From NCBI GenBank assembly GCA_016715825.1, contig JADJXO010000010.1, positions 1 to 64,000 on the forward strand: 64,000 nt of DNA. Reading direction: 5' to 3'. The position numbers and the translations under genes were made by a program. The stretch's first letter is position 1. Each line of letters begins with the position of its first letter. This document shows positions 54,697-63,094 of this stretch, piece by piece. The DNA is from Nitrospira sp. Lineage in GTDB: Bacteria > Nitrospirota > Nitrospiria > Nitrospirales > Nitrospiraceae. The notes under the pieces were generated by a model. The model saw only the letters and a list, made by a program, of their open reading frames with translations, did not search any database and was not told the DNA's origin.

Positions 54697-54727
54697 GGGG
54701 GACGGGTGCTCTACCCGCCCCCCTTTT
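54697..54727 (+). terminator. Intrinsic terminator or attenuator between metK and ahcY
   Basis: GGGGG-A-CGGGT, a five-base loop, then ACCCG-CCCCC and TTTT. The stem is strong with one bulge. It lies 28 bases after the metK stop, so ahcY may be read by partial read-through or from its own start. Confidence 0.65.
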
Positions 54728-54766
54728 CATGATGGCGATTCGCACTCACCAAGAAGGAGGATTTTT

Positions 54767-56026
54767 GTGGATTACGATGTCAGAGATATCAAGCTCGCGG
54801 ACCAAGGTAAATTAAAGATCGAATGGGCTGAAGCCACCATGCCCGTGTTGCGGTTGATTCGTAAACGATTCAAGCGCGAGCAACCATTGAAGGGTGTGCG
54901 AGTCACAGCCTGCCTACACGTGACCACAGAAACCGCCAATCTTGCGATTACACTCAAGGCCGGCGGAGCGGACGTGCGTCTGTGCGCGTCGAATCCACTC
55001 AGCACTCAAGACGATGTGGCCGCTGCCCTGGTTCAACACGAAGGTGTTCCGACGTTTGCCATCAAAGGTGAAGACAATCCCACCTACTATCGGCATATCG
55101 AATCGGCCATCGCCCATCGTCCGCACGTCACCATGGATGACGGCGCCGACGTGGTGTCACACCTCCATTCCAAGCGGAAGGAGCTGCTAAAAAACGTGAT
55201 CGGCGGTACGGAGGAAACGACCACCGGCGTGATCCGGTTGCGCAGCATGGCGGAGAAGAAGGTCCTCAAGTTCCCAGTCATCTCCGTCAACGACGCCGAC
55301 ACAAAGCATATGTTCGATAACCGGTACGGCACCGGACAATCCACTATGGACGGCATTGTGCGCGCGACAAACCGGTTGGTCTGCGGCTCCGTCGTCGTCG
55401 TCGTGGGCTATGGCTGGTGCGGACGCGGTATCGCGATGCGTGCCAAGGGTATGGGAGCAGATGTCATCGTGACCGAAGTGGATCCGTTGAAAGGTCTCGA
55501 AGCCCTCATGGACGGGTTCCGCGTCATGCCCATGGAACTGGCCGCCCCGGTCGGCGATTTCTTTGTGACCGTGACCGGTAACATTCACGTGATCCGCGGC
55601 GAACATTTCGCCGCCATGAAAGACGGCGCCATCGTGTGCAACAGCGGGCACTTCAACGTGGAGTTGGATATCCCGGCCCTGGAGAAGATGGCCAGCAAAC
55701 GACGGGTGGTGCGTACCGGCGTCGAACAGTTTACGCTCAAGAAAAGCGGCCACCGGGTCAGCTTGCTCGGCGAAGGTCGACTGGTCAACCTCGCCACCGC
55801 AGAAGGGCACCCCTCCAGCGTCATGGATATGAGTTTTGCCAACCAAGCACTGGGCGCAGAATATCTCGTGAAGAACTACAAGATGTTGGAGAAGAAGGTC
55901 TATCCGGTGCCGGCAGTGATCGACAAGGAAATTGCTCGCCTGAAGCTGGCAGGGATGGGCGTGGCGATCGATACGCTGACGAAGGAACAGAAGAAGTATC
56001 TCGCATCCTGGGAAATGGGGACATAG
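54767..56026 (+). CDS. ahcY: Adenosylhomocysteinase (SAH hydrolase)
   Basis: 419 residues from a GTG at 54767 with AAGGAGG six bases upstream; the open frame extends back into metK but that part is not homologous. Typical segments are ACLHVTTETANLAITLKAGG, ASNPLSTQDDVAAAL, GTGQSTMDGI and the NAD-binding GYGWCGRGIAMRAKGMGADV. It hydrolyses S-adenosylhomocysteine to adenosine and homocysteine, relieving inhibition of methyltransferases. Confidence 0.97.
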   Translation: MDYDVRDIKLADQGKLKIEWAEATMPVLRLIRKRFKREQPLKGVRVTACLHVTTETANLAITLKAGGADVRLCASNPLSTQDDVAAALVQHEGVPTFAIKGEDNPTYYRHIESAIAHRPHVTMDDGADVVSHLHSKRKELLKNVIGGTEETTTGVIRLRSMAEKKVLKFPVISVNDADTKHMFDNRYGTGQSTMDGIVRATNRLVCGSVVVVVGYGWCGRGIAMRAKGMGADVIVTEVDPLKGLEALMDGFRVMPMELAAPVGDFFVTVTGNIHVIRGEHFAAMKDGAIVCNSGHFNVELDIPALEKMASKRRVVRTGVEQFTLKKSGHRVSLLGEGRLVNLATAEGHPSSVMDMSFANQALGAEYLVKNYKMLEKKVYPVPAVIDKEIARLKLAGMGVAIDTLTKEQKKYLASWEMGT

Positions 56027-56034
56027 GGAGCAAG

Positions 56035-56140
56035 GCGCGGTGCGGGTACTCTCAGTGCTCGCTCACCGCGCATGCAAGATCGATCATACTATAAATAACG
56101 GGCGATGCTCGGTGAATGCGCGCAGTTGAGAGCACCCGCA
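56035..56140 (+). ncRNA. Structured RNA candidate with competing stems, upstream of a strong terminator
   Basis: About 100 bases that can fold two ways. Fold A: an outer stem TGCGGGTACTCTCA (56041-56054) with TGAGAGCACCCGCA (56127-56140), one mismatch, enclosing an inner stem TCACCGCGCAT (56063-56073) with ATGCTCGGTGA (56105-56115), also one mismatch. Fold B: GCGCGGTG (56035-56042) with CACCGCGC (56064-56071), perfect, which uses bases of both Fold A stems. A terminator follows 30 bases later. This is the layout of a riboswitch or attenuator for the dioxygenase gene, or of a small RNA or ahcY 3' UTR. No known class recognised. Confidence 0.45.
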
Positions 56141-56170
56141 TCACACCTGCAAGGGAAAAGAAATAGAAAA

Positions 56171-56192
56171 GGCCGCCTCAATTGAGGCGGCC
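56171..56192. terminator. Strong bidirectional terminator
   Basis: GGCCGCCTCAA and TTGAGGCGGCC form a perfect 11-base palindrome preceded by AAAA and followed by TTTTT, so it should stop transcription from either side. It separates ahcY from the dioxygenase gene. Confidence 0.92.
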
Positions 56193-56320
56193 TTTTTGTT
56201 TTGATCCTGCTTCCGCTTCCCCGTTAGGCAACGGCATGGCAGACCCGGAATCGAGCTTGTCGCGACAGACATCGATTGCAATCTCTTCCAGGAGTGGTAG
56301 AGTGAGGCCAGGAGGCCTCT

Positions 56321-57523
56321 GTGGATTCAGGCACGTCTCAGCCGCTGTCGCTCTCAACCTTTGGAATATCTCCTGAACGTGGATTCCTGCCGTCTGATCC
56401 ATGTGAATCTCTTCCCGACAGTCCGTCGCTGAATCATTTGGGTCAGAAGCTACCGAAGCTGTTGAGTGCGCGGCGGGTTCGACGGTTTATCGACGAACAA
56501 CCGTCGTTGCTCCCATCAGTTCCATCTGGTTGGCGTGACGACGAGTGCAGAGCTGCGATGCGAATTCTTTCCTTTGCCGGTCACGCGTATGTGTGGGAAA
56601 CACCCGGTCATCCCGCCACCAAGCTCCCCTCCCAAGTCGCACAGCCCTGGTATGAAATCGCGCAGAAGCTCGGTCGTCCGCCCGTCCTGTCCTATGCCTC
56701 CTACGCCCTGGACAACTGGCGTCGGCTTGATGGGACCAAGCCAATTCAGCTCGACAACATCGTGCTGCTGCAGAATTTTCTCGGCGGGCTGGATGAAGAG
56801 TGGTTCGTCGTCGTCCACATCCAGATCGAACAGCAGGCGGGGCCTGGCCTAGAGGGTCTAGTGCGGGCGATCAATGGAGCATCGGAAGGAAAGGATGATG
56901 AGGTGCTGTTGGGTCTGCAAGCCTTGGCGTCCGCGCAAACCGCCATGCGGGACACGCTGCTCCGCATGAAAGAGCGCTGCGACCCCTATGTGTACTACAC
57001 CCGCGTGAGACCCTACATCCATGGCTGGAAGAATAGTCCGTCCCTGCCCGATGGGCTCATCTATGACAAAGTGGAAGCCTATGCTCAACGGCCACAACTG
57101 TTTCGTGGTGAAACCGGCGCACAGAGCACAATCGTGCCTTGCCTAGACGCCGGACTGGGCATCCACCATGAGCCCGATCTGTTGACGGTGTATCTGCAAG
57201 AGATGCGCGAGTACATGCCTCCCCGCCACCGTGCCTTTCTTCAGGCCCTTGAAAGCCAGACCGATGATCAGGGACGTGCCCGGCTGTCTGGCTGTATCCA
57301 TGATCGAAGGCAGAGTCACCCCAAACTGTGGTCTGCCTACTCTGCGTGTGTTGATCTGCTGGCCCAGTTCCGGGAAATCCATATCGGCTACGCTGACAGC
57401 TACATCCATCGCCAACATCAAACCAGTGCGACCAATCCCACGGCTGTCGGTACCGGCGGCACACCGTTCATGACCTATCTGCAAAAACATTTAGACGAAA
57501 CGAAACAGACCATCGCAGGCTAA
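56321..57523 (+). CDS. Indoleamine 2,3-dioxygenase-like heme enzyme
   Basis: 400 residues from a GTG with GGAGG five bases upstream. The family motifs are clear: PPVLSYASYALDNWRR, FRGETGAQSTIVPCLDAGLGI at 261-281, the proximal heme His354 in FREIHIGYADSYI, and VGTGGTPFMTYLQKHLDET at the C-terminus. The enzyme opens the indole ring of tryptophan (or a related indole) with O2 to give N-formylkynurenine. A kynurenine-formamidase-like gene lies 2 kb downstream, on the other strand. IDO proteins are less common in bacteria than tryptophan 2,3-dioxygenase. Confidence 0.92.
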   Translation: MDSGTSQPLSLSTFGISPERGFLPSDPCESLPDSPSLNHLGQKLPKLLSARRVRRFIDEQPSLLPSVPSGWRDDECRAAMRILSFAGHAYVWETPGHPATKLPSQVAQPWYEIAQKLGRPPVLSYASYALDNWRRLDGTKPIQLDNIVLLQNFLGGLDEEWFVVVHIQIEQQAGPGLEGLVRAINGASEGKDDEVLLGLQALASAQTAMRDTLLRMKERCDPYVYYTRVRPYIHGWKNSPSLPDGLIYDKVEAYAQRPQLFRGETGAQSTIVPCLDAGLGIHHEPDLLTVYLQEMREYMPPRHRAFLQALESQTDDQGRARLSGCIHDRRQSHPKLWSAYSACVDLLAQFREIHIGYADSYIHRQHQTSATNPTAVGTGGTPFMTYLQKHLDETKQTIAG

Positions 57524-57629
57524 GCCAAAGCTCAGTGCAGCCTCATTTGAGACACCGAGGTTACCCAGCGACCGACAACTATCCTTTCACTATTCATCTG
57601 AATTCGGTCTCTCCTCAGCATCATGCCAT

Positions 57630-58391
57630 CTAAGGATGCAAATCAATTACTGCTCGCCACCGCCCCCGGAAGTCTTCAAGCTGCGCATCAAAATGAATAC
57701 CCAGCGAATCCGTTGCATCATGAAGCATATCGCAAGCCAAGATGAGGCCAAATTTTAGGCAAACATATGCTCTCATCATTGACTGGTCAGAAAATCCAAT
57801 CCCTTGCCCTTCCGGCTGTGGAGGCATATACATAAAAAGATCTCCCAAATGGGCTGCTTCACATGCAAGACGGTAGACTTGCCGATAGTGATCCGACCGA
57901 TTCCCCTCATCAGCAATTTGTTCGAGGGAGCTACGGTGAAAATCTTTCCATTCAGTCCTTATCCCTTCAAGCACCTGACTTTGTAGACTGCCCCACTGGG
58001 CTGCGAGTTCTTGCTCTTCAAGAAGTCCGTAGTAAACAACCTTTGATCGATAACCATCCGCCAAGATGAGCTTTGCCCTGGTGTCTCCCTGATCCTTACC
58101 CACCCATCCAGAATAGATAAAACTTTCCGCCATGGTTTTAAGATGGTGTGAGCACTCAGATCTCTTCTCCCTTGCATCGACAATAAGGCGATCAAAAGAG
58201 TCTAGGGTCTTCAGATAGAGCGCCACTAGAACTCGGTTACGAAGGGTATGGCTAAGGTGCCTGACTTGCTGATCTAGTTGCCGCTGGATTTGCGTTCGGA
58301 GCGCAAGTACATCATCTGCAAGAGCTAGAAATCGACGCAACTTCTCCTCTGCAATAGCGATACGCTGCTCTTCATTGGCAGGCATTTGCAT
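57630..58391 (-). CDS. Hypothetical protein, DUF5677-like helical protein
   Basis: 253 residues, all-helical, no signal peptide. Typical parts are LVALYLKTLDSFDRLIVDAREK, FIYSGWVGKDQGDTRAKLIL and YRQVYRLACEAAHLGDLFMY. The last, with an EAAHLGDL and a distant RxxxxH-like arrangement, resembles HEPN-related families such as DUF5677. I cannot assign a function. It is next to the MntA/HepT genes, so a defence role is possible. Confidence 0.55.
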   Translation of the reverse strand: MQMPANEEQRIAIAEEKLRRFLALADDVLALRTQIQRQLDQQVRHLSHTLRNRVLVALYLKTLDSFDRLIVDAREKRSECSHHLKTMAESFIYSGWVGKDQGDTRAKLILADGYRSKVVYYGLLEEQELAAQWGSLQSQVLEGIRTEWKDFHRSSLEQIADEGNRSDHYRQVYRLACEAAHLGDLFMYMPPQPEGQGIGFSDQSMMRAYVCLKFGLILACDMLHDATDSLGIHFDAQLEDFRGRWRAVIDLHP

Positions 58392-58578
58392 TTCACCTAT
58401 GGCTTATGGCTAAGGTCGACGCGATCGAGGCTTCGTATTGAGCTAGAGCGAAGGAGCCAAAATAATGATGGATTTGATTTCTATCAAGGATGGTGAGGAT
58501 CCAGCCAAGAGTGTGAATGGAGACATAAGCTGATTTTTCGGGAAATATTGTTTAGGGTCAGACATTCGGTCCTCAGCG

Positions 58579-58923
58579 TTACAAGTTCTCGCTTGGAACG
58601 ATCCGTTTCAATTCTTCCACCAGCAAAGGCAATTCATGGGCCACGGAATCCCAGACGATGTCTTCGTCCACATCCATGTAATCGTGCACGATCTTGTTCC
58701 TCATACCCGCGATGGCGTCCCACGGAATCTCTGGGTACCTCTCACGGAATGGGGGAGAGACACGGCGGGCTGCTTCTCCTATTACTTGGATCAGATGTGT
58801 GAGAGCTAAGCGGAGGACGGTATCACGATCGTAATCTTGGCGAGTTTTCTCGTGAACTAGCGAGAGTGTTTCCTGGGCTTTGTCCAGCATGTGGCCGACA
58901 TAGACCAGGTCATCCTTCGGCAT
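58579..58923 (-). CDS. hepT: HepT toxin (HEPN RNase) of a MntA-HepT system
   Basis: 114 residues. The RNase motif RxxxxHxY is complete: R75-N-K-I-V-H80-D-Y82. HepT cuts tRNA or mRNA; its Tyr is AMPylated by the MntA partner to switch it off. The gene overlaps the mntA end by 14 bases, so the two are co-translated. No membrane segment. Confidence 0.93.
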   Translation of the reverse strand: MPKDDLVYVGHMLDKAQETLSLVHEKTRQDYDRDTVLRLALTHLIQVIGEAARRVSPPFRERYPEIPWDAIAGMRNKIVHDYMDVDEDIVWDSVAHELPLLVEELKRIVPSENL

Positions 58924-59221
58924 ACTGGACCTCGGCAGCGGCCAGCACCCGATCTTTAATTCGACGGTTCAGAAATTTTTCCGTGATCAGGTCTACCTTC
59001 CGTCCACTCAAGAGGCGAGACAACTCCTGCTCCATCCGGAAGAGGGCAATGAAGCCTGGTCCATGATCGGACTCAAACTCGACAAGCACATCCACATCAC
59101 TATCCGATCGAAAATCATCCCGGAGCACGGACCCGAAGAGGGATAACTTGCGAATATGATATTGTCGGCAGAACGCTTCAAGCCCTTCTTTGGAGATGCT
59201 AATATGTGCTTTCCCACTCAT
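58910..59221 (-). CDS. mntA: MntA antitoxin (minimal nucleotidyltransferase)
   Basis: 103 residues from the ATG at 59221; a longer frame exists upstream but is not typical. The nucleotidyltransferase motif G30-S31-x10-D42-V-D44 is intact (LFGSVLRDDFRSDSDVDVLVEF), and KVDLITEKFLNRRIKDRVL follows, as in the family. It transfers AMP to HepT. It precedes hepT in the operon. Confidence 0.93.
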   Translation of the reverse strand: MSGKAHISISKEGLEAFCRQYHIRKLSLFGSVLRDDFRSDSDVDVLVEFESDHGPGFIALFRMEQELSRLLSGRKVDLITEKFLNRRIKDRVLAAAEVQYAEG

Positions 59222-59351
59222 CGAATACCCATCGGATACTATGGGGACCACGTCTCTGGGTGAAGCGATTCCCTTAAATGTTCTAGGGACATTGCCATGC
59301 CCCCCTGTAACGCAGATTATCCTCTGCGTGCCAACCAGGGTCAAGAAAACA

Positions 59352-59564
59352 TCAAGTCGAGATATCAGAAGGAAGGAGCCGATACCCCCTCGGAGAACAC
59401 CGGTTCAATTCGTAGCAGATATCAGAGAGGTTCAATGCAATGGCCAGCCGTTCTTCCGGAGTCTGACGCCTAGCCCGTTCAATCTTCTCGTCAGCAAGCT
59501 GCTGACTCAGCTTGCTTGGTCGCCGTTGTGACTCCTGAAAGCTAGGCTGTTGCCGAGGTTTCAT
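59352..59564 (-). CDS. Small hypothetical protein, possible antitoxin-like
   Basis: 70 residues, basic and helical (KIERARRQTPEERLAIALNLSDICYELNR). Short proteins with a TPEERL-x-ALxLSD segment are often found near toxin-antitoxin modules. A TATACT (59577-59572) lies seven bases before the ATG, so transcription would start near the start codon and give a leaderless mRNA. An imperfect 18-base palindrome (59563-59580) covers the start. Weak call. Confidence 0.45.
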   Translation of the reverse strand: MKPRQQPSFQESQRRPSKLSQQLADEKIERARRQTPEERLAIALNLSDICYELNRCSPRGYRLLPSDIST

Positions 59565-59646
59565 GTGTACGAGTATACATGGCTCTGCCGGAACCGAAAA
59601 AGGCGAAGAAGGAAGCCGCTACACTGTAGTAGAGAAGATTCGATGA

Positions 59647-60493
59647 CTAAGAACGCGGCACTATCGCAATAATCCGCAGTGGCCCGCCCGTCCCACCGGC
59701 GATTTTCATGGGCAATGCGACCACGTCAAAGCCTCGATCAGGCAAGTCGCCAAGATTGGCAAGATTCTCAAACACTGGAACATTTGCTGAAAGTAACGCT
59801 ACATGTGTCTCGAACTTGGTCGACTGCCCATAATCGATCGATGCCGTGTCGATCCCAACTGCTTTGACGTATCGTTCACGTACCAGCCAAGCTGCCGCTT
59901 CAGGATGAAGCCCTGGGAAATGCAATGCTCGCACCCCTTCCTCCCCTCTCAGCTCCGTTCCCAGGTAGTCCTTCCGACCTGGCCAGAAGTTGGCGAAGCC
60001 CGTGTCCAGTAGAACAATGGATCCGTTTGGTATCCGACCGTGTTCTTCCTCCCATCGTTTGAAATCCAAGATCGCAACAACGGTAATCCCGGTTCTCGGC
60101 GCATTGCTCAGCAACATTAATCCGAACCGCGGCTCCGATCATCCGTTCGATGGGAATCTGGTCCAGCGTCGGCTTTCCTTTGGAGAAGTGAATGGGCGCA
60201 TCGATGTGGGTGCCCCCATGCTCCGGCAGCTCCACACGGTTCGACGTATAGTAGTAGCCACCAGACGTATCTTCGGCATGTTGACCGATAAGTTTGAAAT
60301 CCTGTTCAGTAGGCCAGACAACCGTATCCGATCCAAACGAGTGAGTCAGATCGACAATCCGGGAGTGTTCCCAAACCAATTGACCATGCTGACGATCAGC
60401 GACACAACCCACTGCGGTAGTTGAACATAGCGCTAGGGCCAACGTCCCTGCCAGATATGGGAGTCCTCTCATCATAGAAGTCTCCATACTCAC
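59647..60493 (-). CDS. Exported cyclase/kynurenine-formamidase-like protein, split by an apparent frameshift
   Basis: The N-terminal frame (from 60493) gives a signal peptide with a possible lipobox (TTAVGC), then RIVDLTHSFGSDTVVWP and the metal-binding motif H92-G-G-T-H96-I-D98-A-P-I-H102 of the KynB/cyclase family. The frame is lost after AEQCAENRDY. The C-terminal frame (to 59647) continues VVAILDFKRWEEEHGRIPNGSIVLLDTGF and VKAVGIDTASIDYG, the rest of the same fold. Removing one C near 60081-60083 restores one frame of about 282 codons. KynB hydrolyses N-formylkynurenine; with a signal peptide this one would work in the periplasm, so its true substrate may differ. Confidence 0.85.
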
Positions 60494-60584
60494 TTTCTAA
60501 GTCTCGGATGGAACGAATACGCGGCGAGGGAATTTGATGCGGCTTCACATTGCCGACGAGGCGCGCACACCTCCCCACGCCCTA

Positions 60585-60704
60585 AGCAGGGCGTTCCTGC
60601 TGGTCTCACTGCGCCCGTCGAGCGAGCGCCGCCCATAAATTGTGGATTATTATTGCTCCTGCCTGCGCGCTCGGGGAGCAAGAGACTAGCAGGGATGCCC
60701 TGCT
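60585..60704. repeat. Two similar short hairpins
   Basis: AGCAGG-GCGTT-CCTGCT at 60585-60601 and AGCAGGG-ATG-CCCTGCT at 60688-60704. The second touches the stop codon of the glutaredoxin gene and may end its transcript; neither has a T-run. They are about 100 bases apart in a GC-rich spacer between grxD and the formamidase. Confidence 0.4.
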
Positions 60705-61027
60705 TACTTCCCGAATGCCTTTTTGAGCAGCGGTTCAATCTCGCCCTTGGCGGCCATCGGATCGAGCACGTCGGTATCGCCGTAGAAGGTGCCGTCGATA
60801 AATACTTTAGGAAGCGTCGGCCAATTCGTGATTTTCGTCAGCGCTTCGCGCTTAGCCGGTTGCGACAGCACATCGATGAGCTCGTAGGGGTAGCCATATT
60901 TGTCGAAAAACTGCATGGTCTCCCGCGTAAACCCACACATCGGCATCATTTTGGTACCCTTACCATAGATCAAAATTTTATGGGCTTTGACTTCGTTTTG
61001 AATTTCTTCTTCAATGGGATCAGCCAT
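60704..61027 (-). CDS. grxD: Monothiol glutaredoxin (Grx4/GrxD type)
   Basis: 107 residues. The active-site motif is C31-G-F-T34 (most members have CGFS), with the usual KGTK before it and WPTLPKVFIDGTFYGDTDVL later, where the TLP cis-Pro and the GD(T)D residues bind glutathione. These proteins carry 2Fe-2S clusters, often together with BolA. A bolA gene is eight bases upstream. Confidence 0.9.
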   Translation of the reverse strand: MADPIEEEIQNEVKAHKILIYGKGTKMMPMCGFTRETMQFFDKYGYPYELIDVLSQPAKREALTKITNWPTLPKVFIDGTFYGDTDVLDPMAAKGEIEPLLKKAFGK

Positions 61028-61035
61028 GTCTCCTC

Positions 61036-61275
61036 CTATGCTTCATCTCTGGTACGTGCAGTCAATTCCAGCGCATGGATACGTCCATCCTTCATCGGTA
61101 TATCCAAGGCCTGGTAGATCATCCGGTGGCGGTCCAAGAGATTTTTCCCCTGAAATCCATCTGAGACGATCAGAACTTTGAGATGGTCCATCGTTCCCGT
61201 ACGATCAGTCACCGTCACCACGGCATCCGGCAGACTTTTTCGGATATATTCGGTCAGTACGTCTGGTGTAATCAC
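61036..61275 (-). CDS. bolA: BolA family protein
   Basis: 79 residues from a GTG at 61275 (GGAGG nearby, spacing short); a longer frame starts at 61335. The fold is seen in VVTVTDRTGTMDHLKVLIVSDGFQGKNLLDRHRMIYQAL, with the conserved His in the last helix. BolA binds monothiol glutaredoxins in iron-sulfur cluster transfer, and the pair here is adjacent. Confidence 0.85.
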   Translation of the reverse strand: MITPDVLTEYIRKSLPDAVVTVTDRTGTMDHLKVLIVSDGFQGKNLLDRHRMIYQALDIPMKDGRIHALELTARTRDEA

Positions 61276-61521
61276 CGGCCTCCACTCCTTGATTTTCAAT
61301 ACCCTAGCCGAAATTGGTTCTGAAACGCAATGCATGTCGTCGGTGGTGGTTTTCAGCCTAGTGGTGGTGCATGTGAACCAACTCTAGGCAGGGCTCTCAA
61401 TCCCGATCAGGCAAGCCATTGAAATGCCTTACACCTGTCTTCGTTCCTCTTCGGCATCGACCTTGCGTTTGGCTTGGACATCAACGAAATCAGACCACCC
61501 CTTAGTCTCAAGGAGGTTGCC

Positions 61522-61956
61522 ATGAGTGAGTTCACGTCAGGGTTTTTTGTCGGAGGTGCGAGCACCAATGGTCGGGTCCTGATCGTCGATGACGAACCGG
61601 ATATCCGGAAGGTCGTCCGAATGACTCTGCAAAAAGCCGGGTATGATGTGCTTGAAGCAGAGAATGGGGAGAAGGCGATTGAAGTCATCAACTCAGGCGA
61701 AAATCGCCTGTTATTGGATGTCATGATCTGCGATATCCGAATGCCGAAGGTCAATGGTATCGAAGCCATCGCCTACTTCCGTCAGAACTATCCGCGCGTT
61801 CCTTTGATTGTCCTCACCGGGTTCCCTGACACCGATATGGCAACCTCTCTTCTTAGACAGGGGGTGGTGGATTATCTCGTGAAGCCGGTGGAAGGCGAGA
61901 TCTTGAAGGCTGCCGTCGGGCGCGCCATGGAACGACGAGAATTGGCACCTCTATGA
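61522..61956 (+). CDS. Stand-alone response-regulator receiver protein
   Basis: 144 residues from the ATG at 61522 with AAGGAGG upstream. A single receiver domain: VLIVDDEPDIRK, phospho-acceptor Asp71 in MICDIRMP, Thr in VLTGFPDT and Lys in YLVKPVEG. There is no output domain, so it probably signals through partner proteins. It starts a three-gene operon with two kinase-type genes, and its stop overlaps the next start (ATGA). Confidence 0.9.
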   Translation: MSEFTSGFFVGGASTNGRVLIVDDEPDIRKVVRMTLQKAGYDVLEAENGEKAIEVINSGENRLLLDVMICDIRMPKVNGIEAIAYFRQNYPRVPLIVLTGFPDTDMATSLLRQGVVDYLVKPVEGEILKAAVGRAMERRELAPL

Positions 61957-63092
61957 TGGACTGCGCAAAATCGGAGGGAGCGGGTGCAGCAGCGACGACT
62001 CCAGCCAGCGCTCACACCAAGGTGGGGAGCGAACGGAGCAACCCTTCGGCTGCCCAGCGTCCGATGAGGGTGGCCATTATCGGTGCCGGTCGTGGAGGAA
62101 CCGCTCTCCTCGAAGTGCTGCATCAGATCCCGACAATTGAAATCGTCGGCATGACCGACAAGGATCCATCGGCACCAGGGCTCAAACGAGCCCAAGAGCT
62201 GAACGTGCCGGTATATGGTCGCACAGACGATCTACTCCATGACCAACCGCTTACCCTGCTGATGGACGTTACGGGCGAACCGGCCATAGAATCAGCCCTT
62301 CGGCAACAGAAGCCGACAGGGGCCGATATCATTAGTGGACAGGCTTCCCGGCTGTTCTGGCTGCTCGTACAACATGAATCGACATTGCAAACCGAGTTGC
62401 TCCAGGCAGAAAAGATGGCCGGCTTCGGCTCGTTCGCGGCCGGTATCGCCCATGACATGAACAATCCGCTTCAGCTGATTCTCGGCATGGCCGAAAATCT
62501 GGCGGAAGAAACAGACCTCGAGGCCGTCCACGCTCAAGCTCTGGACATCATCGACGCCGTCAAACGAACGACCGCCATTTGCCGGGACCTCACCTCCTAC
62601 TCTCGCCGCACATCCGTGCAGCAAGACGGCCTTATTCAAGTCAACAGCAAGCTCGATGAGGCCTTGAAGATCGCCCGCTATGCCGTGGCGCTTCAAGATA
62701 TTGAAATTCGCAAGCAGTACCAGCCTGACGCTGTCGTGAAGGGAAACCCTGATAAACTTCTCCATGTGTTCGTCAATCTTATTACGAATGCGGTTCAGGC
62801 GATGGAACATCACGGCACCCTCACCTTGGAAACCATCAGCACAGCCGACACCACACAGGTTCGTGTGTCGGACACCGGCTGCGGTATCGCACCGGAGCTC
62901 GTGACCAGAATTTTTGAGCCGTTCTACACCACCAAGCCGCCGGGGAAGGGCACCGGATTGGGTCTCTATAACATCAAGAACGTGATCCAACTCATGCACG
63001 GTACCATCGAGGTCGAAAGTCATAGCGGTCAAGGCTCCACGTTTACCCTGACATTTCCGTGTGATTCATCACTCAGCGAGGGAACCGTTTAG
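61953..63092 (+). CDS. Sensor histidine kinase with an N-terminal Rossmann-type domain
   Basis: 379 residues. Residues 39-135 look like a nucleotide-binding Rossmann fold (VAIIGAGRGGTALLEVLHQI, with the GxGxxG at 44-49, then VGMTDKDP and LMDVTGEPAIESAL). A NtrB-type transmitter follows: phospho-His167 in FAAGIAHDMNNPLQLI, N-box HVFVNLITNAVQAM, G-box RVSDTGCGIAPELVTRIFEPFYTTK and GTGLGLYNI. It has no membrane helix, so it is cytoplasmic. It may sense NAD(H) or another dinucleotide redox state; this is inferred. The start overlaps the upstream gene's stop. Confidence 0.85.
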   Translation: MMDCAKSEGAGAAATTPASAHTKVGSERSNPSAAQRPMRVAIIGAGRGGTALLEVLHQIPTIEIVGMTDKDPSAPGLKRAQELNVPVYGRTDDLLHDQPLTLLMDVTGEPAIESALRQQKPTGADIISGQASRLFWLLVQHESTLQTELLQAEKMAGFGSFAAGIAHDMNNPLQLILGMAENLAEETDLEAVHAQALDIIDAVKRTTAICRDLTSYSRRTSVQQDGLIQVNSKLDEALKIARYAVALQDIEIRKQYQPDAVVKGNPDKLLHVFVNLITNAVQAMEHHGTLTLETISTADTTQVRVSDTGCGIAPELVTRIFEPFYTTKPPGKGTGLGLYNIKNVIQLMHGTIEVESHSGQGSTFTLTFPCDSSLSEGTV

Positions 63093-63094
63093 TC

